A program made the position numbers and the translations under genes. DNA of 64,000 nt from the NCBI GenBank assembly GCA_963971535.1, contig OZ020601.1, forward strand, positions 22,354,191 to 22,418,190, given 5' to 3'. The stretch comes from Notolepis coatsorum. Lineage: Eukaryota; Chordata; Actinopteri; Aulopiformes; Paralepididae. Below the pieces are notes generated by a model, which saw nothing but the letters and a program-made list of their open reading frames with translations, did not search any database and was not told the origin of the DNA. Shown here in pieces: positions 23,729 to 33,861 of this stretch (position 1 is the stretch's first letter; each line of letters starts with the position of its first letter).

Positions 23729-24275
23729 TCTGGTAGAAACGCAATTTTACAGATTTGTCTATTAAATCAATAAAAATGCACACTGGTCGATACCCAATAC
23801 TGAATGTGGGCACAAAACAAGTGAAACAAGTGCACAAAACAAGACATGCGTAGCTTAGAGGTCACAACCCTGGACACAACCATGTCAATTCAAAAGGGGA
23901 TGTATTGACTGAATTCTATCTTTTTATATAAACTATTTTTTAAAGGAATGCCATCTCTAGCACCACAGAAACAGGTGGTCATCAGGGAATCTAAGTTTAT
24001 TATATCAACCAAGGTCATAGAAGACAAATTCTATCAGAAAATGTGTACAGGTGCAAGTAAACATGGAGCATTTGTTTACACAGTGAATGATTTCTTGTGT
24101 ATGAAATCCGTTAGATTCCTTATTCAAATCCAAAACTAGTTGCCAGCGTGCGTGCGAGTGCGTGTTCAAGTCCAGGGAGAGTTTGTGGCATCCAGCTGCT
24201 GGGCTCCAGTGCCTTGGACTCGCCGAGGAGCCTGGATCCCACAAGTGAAGCCCACAGGCACACCGGAGGTGAAGC

Positions 24276-24374
<99 letters not shown>

Positions 24375-25223
24375 AATAGAGATACATGGAGATAGGAGAA
24401 GAAGGAGACAGGGAGAGAGAGAGAGAGAGCGAGCGAGCGACAGAACAGAAGCTGCTGGAGCCACACAGCTGTTGTGGTTCTTCAGGGAACCCGGGCGGGA
24501 AGCATCACTCAAGCGCCTAATTCCTCTAATGTGCTCAGCCATGCGGTGTGTGTGTGTGTGTGTGTGTGTGGGGCGGGGGGGGGGGGGGGGGGCAGTCTGA
24601 CTCAGATAGAGACTGAGGGGGTGACCAGCCTGACTGAGACCCGGCCTGGCCTGGGTGGGTACTGGGCAGCGGGCTGGACACAGGCAGGCGGGACGGTAGC
24701 GAGGAACAGGGAGAGACACAAGATCACTGAGGGCCGGCAATGGACCAGAGAGTCCACATGCTGCCACGGGGCAGGAAGGATTATGGTTGTGGGGGTGGGG
24801 GGCGGGGTTGCAGCTTGGGTCGAGGGCAGCAGGGAAACAGAACTGGGGCGGAGAGGGACAAGGTGGGGGCGTAGGGGGCATTTATATGGTTGGTTGTGAT
24901 TGGGGCAAGAGGGCTCAGGTGGCCTGAGTTCGGCAAAATCAGTGCATTTAAAATTTACATTAATATTCGGATAATATTCTAGCTAATATCCTGGTTAAGA
25001 TCTTCGTCCAGATACGGTATTCATTACATGCATCTTCATATGCAGAGCAGGAATATGTATGTGTCCTCTTGCCTCTCCATTGACACCCTTGGTGTCTGTT
25101 GAGTTTGTCGATATATATGGGTAACAGTACTGTATATTCATATATGTCACACAGTACCTGTATGTCATGTATGTCCCTATGCCATAAATGTCATGTATGT
25201 TGTGTATGTCATAAATGCCACTA
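23729..25223. other. Intronic sequence with (GA)n, (GT)n and G-run microsatellites
   Basis: A (GA)n run of about 40 repeats lies at 24278-24362, followed by (GACA)n. A (GT)n run and a run of about 18 G lie at 24546-24591, and 24600-24900 is G-rich. The open frames of 141 to 253 codons here are low-complexity translations of these repeats. No exon is supported. Confidence 0.6.
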
Positions 25224-25362
25224 TGAATTGAAAATGGGGGACCCTGATGTAAACAAGACAAACGTCTTTCTCTGGTCTGCGTCCCGTTAACAATTGTATG
25301 TATTGAGCCGTACGGTATTGTACCCATTCTGCAATCTGTTAAATAAAGTTTTCATTCATTCA
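25224..25362 (+). repeat. LINE 3' tail, same family as 59359-60078
   Basis: Contains gaaaatgggggaccctgatg, the gcgtcccgttaacaattg block and ends AATAAAGTTTTCATTCATTC, a polyadenylation signal followed by short tandem tail repeats. 5'-truncated. Confidence 0.75.
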
Positions 25363-25410
25363 TGAAGCCCTAACTAAGAAACTGAAATTTACTCTTGGCT
25401 TCCTTTACAG

Positions 25411-25465
25411 CAGTGGTCCCCAAACTACGGCCCGCCTCCACATTTGGCCCCCTAGAGCCCCGGAG
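25411..25465. mobile_element. hAT-type terminal sequence (CAGTGGTCCCCAAACTACGG)
   Basis: A single hAT-like end. It lies about 200 bp beyond the C-terminal end of the minus-strand transposase relic at 25640-26061, where the 3' terminus of such an element would be expected. An (ATT)n-linked fragment lies between. That the two belong to one element is inference. Confidence 0.5.
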
Positions 25466-25639
25466 CTTTTTTTTTTAAGATGACAGCATCCCCATTGTCT
25501 GTGCTGAATGTTTGTTAGTGTTTGATCTTTTTTGTTGGTTTTTTGTACTTTTAAACATCCATTTTTGTCCGATTTGTGGACTTTTTTTTAGTGTCCTGAA
25601 AGGCGCCTTATAAATAAAATGCATTATTATTATTATTAT

Positions 25640-26061
25640 CATCCAGGAGGGAAAAGACAGTTTTGGATAGTAGGGACTGCATCTCTGCCTCTCCTGGCCA
25701 GGAAACACTTTGCAACTGTGATCTCCTCTGGCAGTAGTTGGATATTATAATGTGTGGCGAGGGGTTGCAGAAATTCCACTGAGAGAAACTGGTCTGAGGC
25801 TGGATAACATGCCTGTATGCCTCTCATAAGTTGTTCTCCAACTCATGAGAACCTGCTCTCAAGCTCTTGCAGCATTCTGTCGAGGACTGGATAGAACAGT
25901 CTCTGTCTCAGCTGAGGTCTGAGCTTGTGCCACAAGATGACTCAACTACATACTCATCCATCCTTTTCTGCTTCCTCCTTTGGCTGGTAGTATGTTCCTC
26001 AATCCCAAGGCCATTGCATATGGCCTTTGTCCTGTCATACATGTCCACTGCCATCTCTGAG
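25640..26061 (-). pseudogene. hAT-family transposase relic (ZMYM1-like type), broken
   Basis: The minus strand reads, N to C, a segment with TKAICNGLG and EEHTTSQRR, then after a stop and frame changes MLQELESRFS, then MRGIQACYP, DQFLSVEFLQPL, LLPEEITVAKCFLARR. These words are characteristic of the fish hAT transposase family often labelled zinc finger MYM-type 1-like. At least one in-frame stop and a frameshift interrupt it. The upstream part is cut at about 26062, where a TAGTGTTGTCAAAAATATCG hAT-type end begins. The catalytic core cannot be assembled here, so it is inactive. Confidence 0.6.
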
Positions 26062-26235
26062 GTAGTGTTGTCAAAAATATCGATTTTTCGATACATATAG
26101 ATTCTGAATATTTAAAACGGTTTCAATACTCATTTCCCGCAATATTGATATTTAATTATTCATTTTTTTTTTTTTTTTATAAGGAAGTTGCATTGTTCAT
26201 TTCAATACCTGTAATAGTACAGTAGTCCAGTACAC

Positions 26236-26736
26236 AGTACATGATAGACTACAGAGACCATGTAGCAGAGACAGTACATGATAGACTACAGAGACCATGT
26301 AGCAGAGACAGTACACTACAGAGACCATGTAGCAGAGTAAAATGGTCAAATGTCCAACAGTAATGACTACTATAGCCGCAAAGCTAAATGTGCAGGTTTA
26401 GAAGTGTAGGAAGGCCGTTGGGAAGCATAGGAAAGGTGATAGGAAGCATGTTAGGAAGCATACAACAGGTCATAGAAAACATAGGAAGCATGTTAGGAAG
26501 CATAGGCTGAAAAAAGCTGAACAGATAAGTGTGAGAGGACATAGCCCTGGGGGTGAGAGAGGACATAGCCCTGGGGGTGAGAGGACATAGCCCTGGGGGT
26601 GAGAGGACATAGCCCTGGGGGTGAGAGGACATAGCCCTGGGGGTGAGAGGACATAGCCCTGGGGGTGAGAGAGATAGCCCTGGGGGTGAGAGGACATAGC
26701 CTTGGGGGTGAGAGGACATAGCCTTGGGGTTGAGAG
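26236..26736. repeat. Segmental duplication copy 2
   Basis: Nearly identical to about 20105-20553, including the last three minisatellite units, the unique middle and the 22-bp array (26531-26735, about 9 units). It ends exactly where a TAGGGCTGGGC element begins (26737). Outside the block the flanks of the two copies differ. Confidence 0.85.
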
Positions 26737-27783
26737 TAGGGCTGGGCGATATGACGATATTATATAAATATCAGGTACAGTTCATTAACGATACACTTTT
26801 TCAACGTATCGTGGATATCGTGATGTTTTGCCCAAGAGGATTGTGTCGCGTCAATCTGTCCACACGTTACTCGTTCATATCTCAGCCTGTGCTGAGATAT
26901 GCCCATTCCGCGGTCTGTTAATAAAGTTTTCAATCAGACAGATGTATGGAAAGGCTTTTATTATAACATTCGTTGTAGTAAAATCATTATGCCTCATTTA
27001 GTCATCCTGTGAAGCACTGGTCTCCTACTCGACGGCCGCGGGGAGCTAACGTTAGTAGCTTTGTTGATGTTCAGCACACGGGACATTCAGGAAGTCAAAA
27101 ACTAATAACGCTTGCCGATTGGTGCTAAGAACAGCAGGGCGGGTGCAAGCGGTGTGACGTCATTGGCAGACTCGACTGTCAATCAAAATGATTATGTTTC
27201 CGTCAGAATGAATGAATGAAAACTGTATTAAAAGGTTGCAGAATGGGTACAATACAGTACAGGAGGATGAAGACCAGAAAAAGACTTTCGGCTTTTTTAC
27301 ATAAGGGTCCTCCATTTTCAATTCATCAAAACATTTAGAGACATACATATATACAGTAGTTTCATAAAAATGCTAAAATGCTATTTATTTATTGATTGAT
27401 TGATTTAAAACTTTAACATATTGCAGAATGGGTACAGTACAGCTCAATACATACAATTGTTAAGGGGATGCAGACCAGAGAAAGACTTTAGTCTTGTTTA
27501 CATCAGGGTCCCCCATTTTCAATTCATCATATTTCATATCTAAATCATATAATATCTCATATGCAATATATAATCTAATAATCTAAATCTAATATAAAAA
27601 TGCTAAATGCATGGGTATTTTATTTTGTCTTTAATGTTAGCTTGCAAACTCAAATACTGTCTTGGTAAGCCTCATAATGAATTGTTTGGGGTAAAAAAGA
27701 AAAACATCGTGATGTGTATCGTGTATCGCCGAAAGGTCAGAAAATATCGTGATATCATATTTAGGCCATATCGCCCAGCCCTA
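26737..27783. mobile_element. hAT-type MITE (TAGGGCTGGGCGATATG termini) enlarged by nested LINE tails
   Basis: Begins TAGGGCTGGGCGATATG and ends CATATCGCCCAGCCCTA. The flanks gttgagag and ggctcatc do not match, so the target duplication is lost or the left flank was rearranged at the segmental-duplication border. Internal insertions: a short plus-strand LINE tail near 26890-26938 and two minus-strand tails at 27205-27600. Confidence 0.65.
27205..27600 (-). repeat. Two adjacent LINE 3' tails, both minus strand
   Basis: Copy one (27205-27375) begins gaatgaatgaatgaaaact and is diverged. Copy two (27395-27600) begins gattgattgatttaaaact. Both continue into gcagaatgggtacaatacag, with ggtcccccattttcaattc in copy two. 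Confidence 0.7.
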
Positions 27784-27901
27784 GGCTCATCACACTTGGA
27801 AAGATGGGCTGTCGCCCTATGAAGAGGATTATTGCTCGATTGCTTGAATACTTGAGTTTATTCCCATGATAGAAAATAACTGGGCTGTGAGTAGTGTCTG
27901 C

Positions 27902-28396
27902 TAGGGGTGTGGAGATTTCTCGATTCTAAGATGCATCGCGATGCGGACGATTCTGCATCGATGCAGTGACAGAACATAATAGATTAAAATAAACTTTTTT
28001 TTTGTACTCTCTTGCTAGCTTTTATGTTCTCTTTCAATGTAGCGCTCTGGTCATGCATCCACTCAACTCATAGAAAATACAGCAGCTGGCTATTCTAAAA
28101 GTATTGATACTAATACTGATACTAATAAAAAGAGTATTGAACCGTTTTTAACAGCTGGGTATCTAGTAAAGACATTTATTTTGACATTCTGATTTAAGAA
28201 CTTTCTAAATAAAAGTTAATTTATCCGACTGCTTGTATTAATTGATGAAAAAGTAGCCATGTGCAGTAATATAGAATAGATTATAAAATTGAGGATGTAA
28301 TATATTATTGAGATGCATCGTAGAATGGAATCGAATCGTGGACAGCTGAATCGTAATCTAATTGAATCGTGAGGCCAGTGAAGATTCACAGCTCTT
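27902..28396. mobile_element. hAT-type element in the 54/57-bp minisatellite, perfect 8-bp target duplication
   Basis: Begins TAGGGGTGTGGAGATTTCTC with decayed complementary ends at the right. It is flanked by GTGTCTGC at 27894-27901 and 28397-28404, which is part of the minisatellite unit (ctgtgagtagtgtctgcccag). Inside are inverted gatgcatcgcgatgc and gaatcgt words. Confidence 0.75.
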
Positions 28397-28921
28397 GTGT
28401 CTGCCCAGCAGCACCACGATAGACCTTCAGCCTCTGGGCTGTGAGTAGTATCTGCCCAGCAGCACCACCATGATAGACCTTCAGCCTCTGGGCTGTGAGT
28501 AGTATCTGCCCAGCAGCACCACGATAGACCTTCAGCCTCTGGGCTGTGAGTAGTATCTGCCCAGCAGCACCACGATAGACCTTCAGCCTCTGGGCTGTGA
28601 GTAGTGTCTGCCCAGCAGCACCACCATGATAGACCTTCAGCCTCTGAGCTGTGAGTAGTGTCTGCCCAGCAGCACCACGATAGACCTTCAGCCTCTGGGC
28701 TGTGAGTAGTGTCTGCCCAGCAGCACCACCATGATAGAACTTCAGCCTCTGGGCTGTGAGTAGTGTCTGCCCAGCAGCACCACCATGATAGACCTTCAGC
28801 CTCTGGGCTGTGAGTAGTGTCTGCCCAGCAGCACCACCATGATAGACCTTCAGCCTCTGGGCTGTGAGTAGTGTCTGCCCAGCAGCACCACCATGATAGA
28901 CCTTCAGCCTCTGGGCTGTGA
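28397..28921. repeat. 54/57-bp minisatellite that keeps an open frame on the minus strand
   Basis: Ten units contain ctgcccagcagcaccac, atagaccttcagcctctg and ggctgtgagtagt. Units come in two lengths differing by exactly 3 bp (cac or caccat), so all stay in one frame and give a 255-codon minus-strand frame (28216-28983) of 18/19-residue repeats (core SPEAEGLSWWCCWADTTH). No signal peptide or known domain. Confidence 0.85.
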
Positions 28922-29170
28922 ATCATTTCTTTGTTGCCTCCGTCATTAGTGTTCATTGATTTCTCCGGTGCCTCCGTGACCATATCACTACACCATTACA
29001 ACTGGACAACAACACGCTGAATAGTCTGAGTGCAGTGGCCGTTCTACCACCTCCTCAACGCTGGGGTTCATTATGCAGGTAAACTGAAGGGCTCTCCAGA
29101 CGTGCTTTGCCAGCAGGGGGAGTCGGTGAGCTGCAGTCAAGCCCAGTCTTCCAGGTGGACCTCTGCCTGA

Positions 29171-29859
29171 CCGTCAGAAGCTCACCCTGCTCACTCTGAC
29201 CCTTTAGGACAGAAGCTCACCCTGCTCACTCTGACCCTTTAGGACAGAAGCTCACCCTGCTCACTCTGACCCTTTAGGACAGAAGCTCACCCTGCTCACT
29301 CTGACCCTTTAGGACAGAAGCTCACCCTGCTCACTCTGACCCTTTAGGACAGAAGCTCACCCTGCTCACTCTGAAGTACCTTTAGGACAAAAGCTCACTC
29401 TGAAGTACCTTTAGGACAGAAGCTCACCCTGCTCACTCTGACCCTTTAGGACAGAAGCTCACCCTGCTCACTCTGACCCTTTAGGACAGAAGCTCACCCT
29501 GCTCACTCTGAAGTACCTTTAGGACAGAAGCTCACCCTGCTCACTCTGAACCTTTAGGACAGAAGCTCACCCTGCTCACTCTGGAGTATCTTTAGGACAG
29601 AAGCTCACTGTGCTCACTCTGACCCTTTAAGACAGAAGCTCACTGTGCTCACTCTGACCCTTTAAGACAGAAGCTCACTCTGCTCACTGACCCTTTAAGA
29701 CAGAAGCTCACTCTGCTCACTCTGACCCTTTAAGACAGAAGCTCACTCTGCTCACTCTGACCCTTTAAGACAGAAGCTCACTCTGCTCACTCTGACCCTT
29801 TAAGACAGAAGCTCACCCTGCTCACTCTGAAGTACCTTTAGGACAGAAGCTCACCCTGC
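29171..29859. repeat. 35-bp minisatellite, left segment, about 20 units
   Basis: Units are ccctttaggacagaagc followed by tcaccctgctcactctga. Variants carry gaagtacctttagg or tttaagacag, and units sharing a variant are clustered. The array resumes at 30089-30160. Confidence 0.9.
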
Positions 29860-30088
29860 CATCATACTTTTAAACACAGACAGTAGTCATTTTAAGTAGA
29901 CTTTTCCACTTGGTTGTCTGTTTTTACTTTTACTTTGCTGGATTGTGTATCACATGGAGTGTTTTTTTTTGTCGTGCTGTCGTTGAGATGTTTTGTTTTG
30001 TTGTTTGTTTGTCTTTGTTGCTTGTTGCGTATGAAGCTGCAAATATGAATTGCCCCACGCGGGATCAATAAAGTTGTCTGAATCTGAA
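29860..30088 (+). mobile_element. LINE 3'-end insertion in the 35-bp minisatellite
   Basis: A 229-bp fragment ends gccccacgcgggatcaataa followed by agttgtctgaatctgaa, a common teleost LINE 3' end with a polyadenylation signal and short tail repeats. It is flanked by TCACCCTGC at 29851-29859 and 30089-30097. Because the array itself repeats, the 9-bp duplication is suggestive but not proof. Confidence 0.7.
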
Positions 30089-30167
30089 TCACCCTGCTCA
30101 CTCTGAAGTACCTTTAGGACAGAAGCTCACCCTGCTCACCCTGAACCTTTAGGACAGAGGCTCCCCA

Positions 30168-30607
30168 TAGGGCTGAGCGCAAACGTTCAAACCTTCGTTC
30201 GTTACGTTGGCATTCGAATTCTAAATCAACATTTGAATTTAAAATGTTTAATTAAAAAAAAAATATATATATATATTTTTTTCTATTCATTCCATTCAAA
30301 CCAATGGGTTCACAATTGCAGATAAAGATTAGGCTACACTAATATTATAGTAGAAGAAACTGATGAGTTATATTCATTAGAAAGTTGATTTAGTTGGGCT
30401 GGGGCTTCTCCCTGGGCTGGGTCTGGAAAGTTGATTTAATAAAAGAAAAAAAGACTAATTTAATCAGATTAATCACTGTATTCAAATTGAGGATTTAGTT
30501 GAGGATATAAAAAAAAGATAATAAAAAAAATTATTTATTAAAAAACGACTGTTCGAAAAACGCTGACGAAGTTCGAATCCCAAAAACAGGCTTCGGGGAC
30601 AGCCTTA
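30168..30607. mobile_element. hAT-type MITE, perfect 8-bp target duplication
   Basis: Begins TAGGGCTGAGCGCAAACG and ends CGGGGACAGCCTTA, flanked by GCTCCCCA at 30160-30167 and 30608-30615. Subterminal gttcgaa-type words are inverted across the element. A related left end lies at 46672. Confidence 0.8.
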
Positions 30608-30714
30608 GCTCCCCACTGCACCTCTGTGACCGCGGCAGATGACCTTACACTGACCGCACAACATTTCAACATCCTTGGTGGAGAGAATTTCAGTATTTGA
30701 CCTTATGCTTCCTT

Positions 30715-30945
30715 GGTAAATGGACTGCATTTTATATAGCAGCTTTTATCCAAAGCGTTTTACAACTTATGCCTCACATTCATCTATTCACACACACACA
30801 CAGACACCGACTGTGAAGGCGACCATGCAAGGTGCCCAACCTGCTCATCGGGAGGCATTAGGGGTCAAGTGTCTCGCTCAAGGACACTTTGACACCTTCC
30901 GATTACCAGACGACCGCTCTACCTCCTGAGCCACTGCCGCGCCTC
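30715..30945. repeat. Dispersed teleost repeat (aatggactgcatttt ... ctgagccactgccgc)
   Basis: It starts near taaatggactgcattttata and contains tttatccaaagcg, a (CA)n stretch, cctgctcatcgggaggc, aggacactttgacacc and ends cctcctgagccactgccgc. This block is very common in fish genomes. Family name not assigned. Confidence 0.65.
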
Positions 30946-31530
30946 GTGTTTCCTTACTTAGATTTTTGTATTCTCTTCTATTTTACAGAAATGTTTTATG
31001 TTGCCACAAGATGTTCATGTTTTGCATAACCTGGCACAGTACTATGGAAGACTTGGGCTTGTGTGAGGTGATGCAACACACGTGTGAGAAGACAAAACGT
31101 GTGTGTGTATGTGTGTGTGTGTGTGTGGTGTGGTGTGTCGTGTGTGTGCAATTAGGGCTGGGCAACATATTGAGAAGTATTGAATATGGTGATAACTGTT
31201 ATTGAAGATTTGTTTTCAGATTGTGAATTCTGTTGCTAAAATATATACTATATATATATACTAATATATACTAAAAAGCAAATAATAAGTCAGCTTTCTC
31301 ACCAAAGATCCCAGATCATTTGAGTTTATTGTACCAATACCAACCATTGTACTTCCAATTACTATGCAGTCCAATATGACAGAACATTAATCGGATTACC
31401 CAACCTGTTAATTTTCCATAACCAAGCAGATATGGTGATATATAGCGATAATTAAAAGAAGCCCTTCTGAATATGGTAAATCATAATAATAATTGATGTA
31501 ACAGAAGCAGGACGCACAACCAGAACCTAC

Positions 31531-31631
31531 CTGATGCCGCCTTGACAGAGTGCTTCTGTAGGAAGTCCAGGGACTGAGCCAGAGCCTTCTTGTTACAGTG
31601 AGTGGAGAGCTCTTCATTACATTCAAAACAC
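31531..31631 (-). CDS. usp45: USP45 coding exon 4 (end of the zf-UBP domain), partial gene
   Basis: On the minus strand an acceptor (ttcgcaacag) precedes the exon and a gtaggt donor follows. The 101 nt complete a Trp codon begun in the previous exon and then read CFECNEELSTHCNKKALAQ, SLDFLQKH and SVKAAS plus one base. From memory this matches the conserved USP45 segment with a WCxEC zinc pair and STHCNKK. The protein is a nuclear deubiquitinase; in mammals it is reported to act on ERCC1 in DNA repair. No downstream exon, such as the Cys-box exon with an NLGNTCFFNA-like motif, was found in the 31 kb to the left. Intron phase agrees with the exon at 48275. Confidence 0.88.
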
Positions 31632-31673
31632 CTGTTGCGAAGACGGGAAAGAGCGGAAAACACATGGTATTAA

Positions 31674-32094
31674 CACTTGAGTGCCAGCAGGGGGGCGCAT
31701 GATTTATCGCTAGAATGCCAGCCTTTTTAGACTGATTTTCCAATATTTCATGATTTTCACAGAGCTATTTCCATATTCTATATTATGGCTATGTGTCTAA
31801 TACGCCCGTCGCTTATCAATGACTTGCTTGCAGTCAACATGTACAAAACGGATTGTTTTTTCATCAGTACATTTCCGTTTTATACCATTTTGGAAAAACG
31901 CTTGTTTTTGAAAATGTCCAGAAAATAAAAAAATATTCTGTGATAAACGGCCTTTAGTGGAATACACAAAACACGTTGTCATTTTTCAGCCTATTTATGA
32001 ATCGTTTTCAAATAAACGCTAGATTATCGATAGTATATGTGTTCTTATGCACGCTAGAGAAGCGGGCTGAAAAATTGATTATCTATTTTCTGGT

Positions 32095-32135
<41 letters not shown>

Positions 32136-32562
32136 TAGGGGACACGTTGAGATATGTGAAAAAAAAACTCCGATTACCCCAAGACTGGTAAAATAGATTC
32201 CTTACCTCATATCAGATGTTCTGCAAAAAGAGTATTCAAATTCCTGATCGCCATTCCAAATATCAATCACGTTTATTGATCCAACGCTGGGTACTCGAAA
32301 CACATATTCCATGCTGTTCTGAGGGTCGGCAATGAATGCAATGGCTCGGGCTACATGCCTGATGTAAAATGTGGATTCCGGATTTTTTTCCCTCCATGCA
32401 TTTTCATTCAGTCCAATCCAATGCATGCATTATCATCCGGGAGACGATAGGGGGCGGTATTTTCGAGCCTGTTCGAGCTCAGAGCCAGTCCCAATGTATG
32501 GAAATCGCTAATAAAAGAAATAACGATTAAAAAACGAGATTTCTCGTCAGTGGCACTGAACG
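31674..32562 (-). mobile_element. TTAA MITE family C, copy 1 (inverted, right end decayed)
   Basis: TTAA at 31670-31673 is followed by CACTTGAGTGCC. The interior is the reverse complement of 47133-48020: the gacttgcttgcagtcaac region, the cgataatct word, the gatagggggcggtatttt block and gaaatcgctaataaaag. The right end (gtggcactgaac, about 32562) lacks the expected TTAA. A (CA)n run of about 17 lies at 32098-32132. Confidence 0.7.
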
Positions 32563-32749
32563 CATGGCATGAACTAACGAGAACCACACTGTTGAAACAC
32601 ACTTTAGACTTCAAGGTAAGGTTGTTTGCCTGCAACTAGAGCAGGGGCAGTATATTAATATTGATCCTTTACTGCATTGTTGTTTTCTTTCCATATATAT
32701 ATATACATTGTATACATAGTATATATATATAATATATATCCTATATTGT

Positions 32750-33861
32750 TGTAACTGAGGGGTACAATTCCCTGACTGTATTACTAGATATGATACTTAC
32801 TACCACTACCTTTGTACTTAATATTCGGCCACCCAGTACTCGGCATAAATATATTATGATGAACACTGTCACGTAGATGAAACGGATCCAACACAAATGT
32901 ACGAATTAGAAATAGGTCTTTATTTCTACACAGCGATGGTGTGTAGAGCAAGCACTTAATCAAATCAATCACATTTATGAATGGGAATTAGTATGCACTT
33001 TTATGGCAAGAGTATTCGTCGGTATATCAATAGAGAATGTCCAATCTCTGAAGGCGCAGGTGGTACATATACGACCTGGAATAGTTAAGGAATAATAGCA
33101 ATGATACTTTAATGATTATAGAACTGGATACACTAGGGGGGAATTCCGGTCGCTTGTAAGACAACTGGAGAAGGGGGGGGGGGGGGGGGTAGAGTCTGGC
33201 TGTATCCGTCTGGCCGAGGGTATCCTGGGAGAACCCACGGTTGTGCGGCTCGGTGCCTCAGCGATCCTCGATCCACAGATGAAAGCAGTTGGACTCTCTG
33301 TGGGCCGGCTTCCTTCGGTCCACGATGGAGAGACGTGAAGCGACCTCGTCGTGTAGAGCGTCTCCTCACCTGTCGTCCTCTCCGGGGGGGGGGTTTCCAA
33401 CACACGGCAGTGTTGGTCTTTATCCATAGAATACTCACTGTATACAAAGCATAATCCGTGCCTGGGAAGGCGGGCTGTCGTCGGTAGAATAATCCGGTAT
33501 GCAGGTCCACTCGCTCGTCGGCTCTGGGGCTCATCGGGTGCAGCCTCACATGGGGTCGGCCACCCTGGATAAGCAGCCAGTTCTCTGCCCGAAACGATGG
33601 GGTACTGACTACGATAGTATTCTCACCGCACGAAGCACTACATATGAATAGACTATTATTAGCTTAATAGACTACGTCCAACTCGACGATATAGTGCCAA
33701 ATATGACTATTCAAATATTAATATACACGATGTCTCAATACCGATGGTAGGCCGAACTTGGCCTTACTCCCACACGTGGCGTCGCGGGGAGGCTTTACGT
33801 CTGTCACTCTATTGGAGGGTAAGAAACTGGACTAAAAAGGAAGTCCTACTTTAGTAGCGCA
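32750..33861 (-). repeat. BEL 3' LTR, distal part (before the LINE insertion)
   Basis: 1112 bp, matching 42139-43246. It breaks at agcgca, after which the LINE begins at 33862. A run of 17 G (13 in the other LTR) accounts for the only length difference. The open frames through it on the minus strand also occur in the other LTR and are not genes. Confidence 0.93.

Noticed and set aside
24120..24881. 253-codon minus-strand frame rich in Ser/Leu/Pro and the overlapping Arg-Glu frames
   Set aside because: The frame is produced by (GA)n, (GT)n and G-runs; low complexity only.
32750..33861. Minus-strand frames of 103-138 codons (and the 172-codon counterpart at 42416-42934)
   Set aside because: They lie inside the BEL LTRs, occur in both copies, and are GC-rich chance frames.
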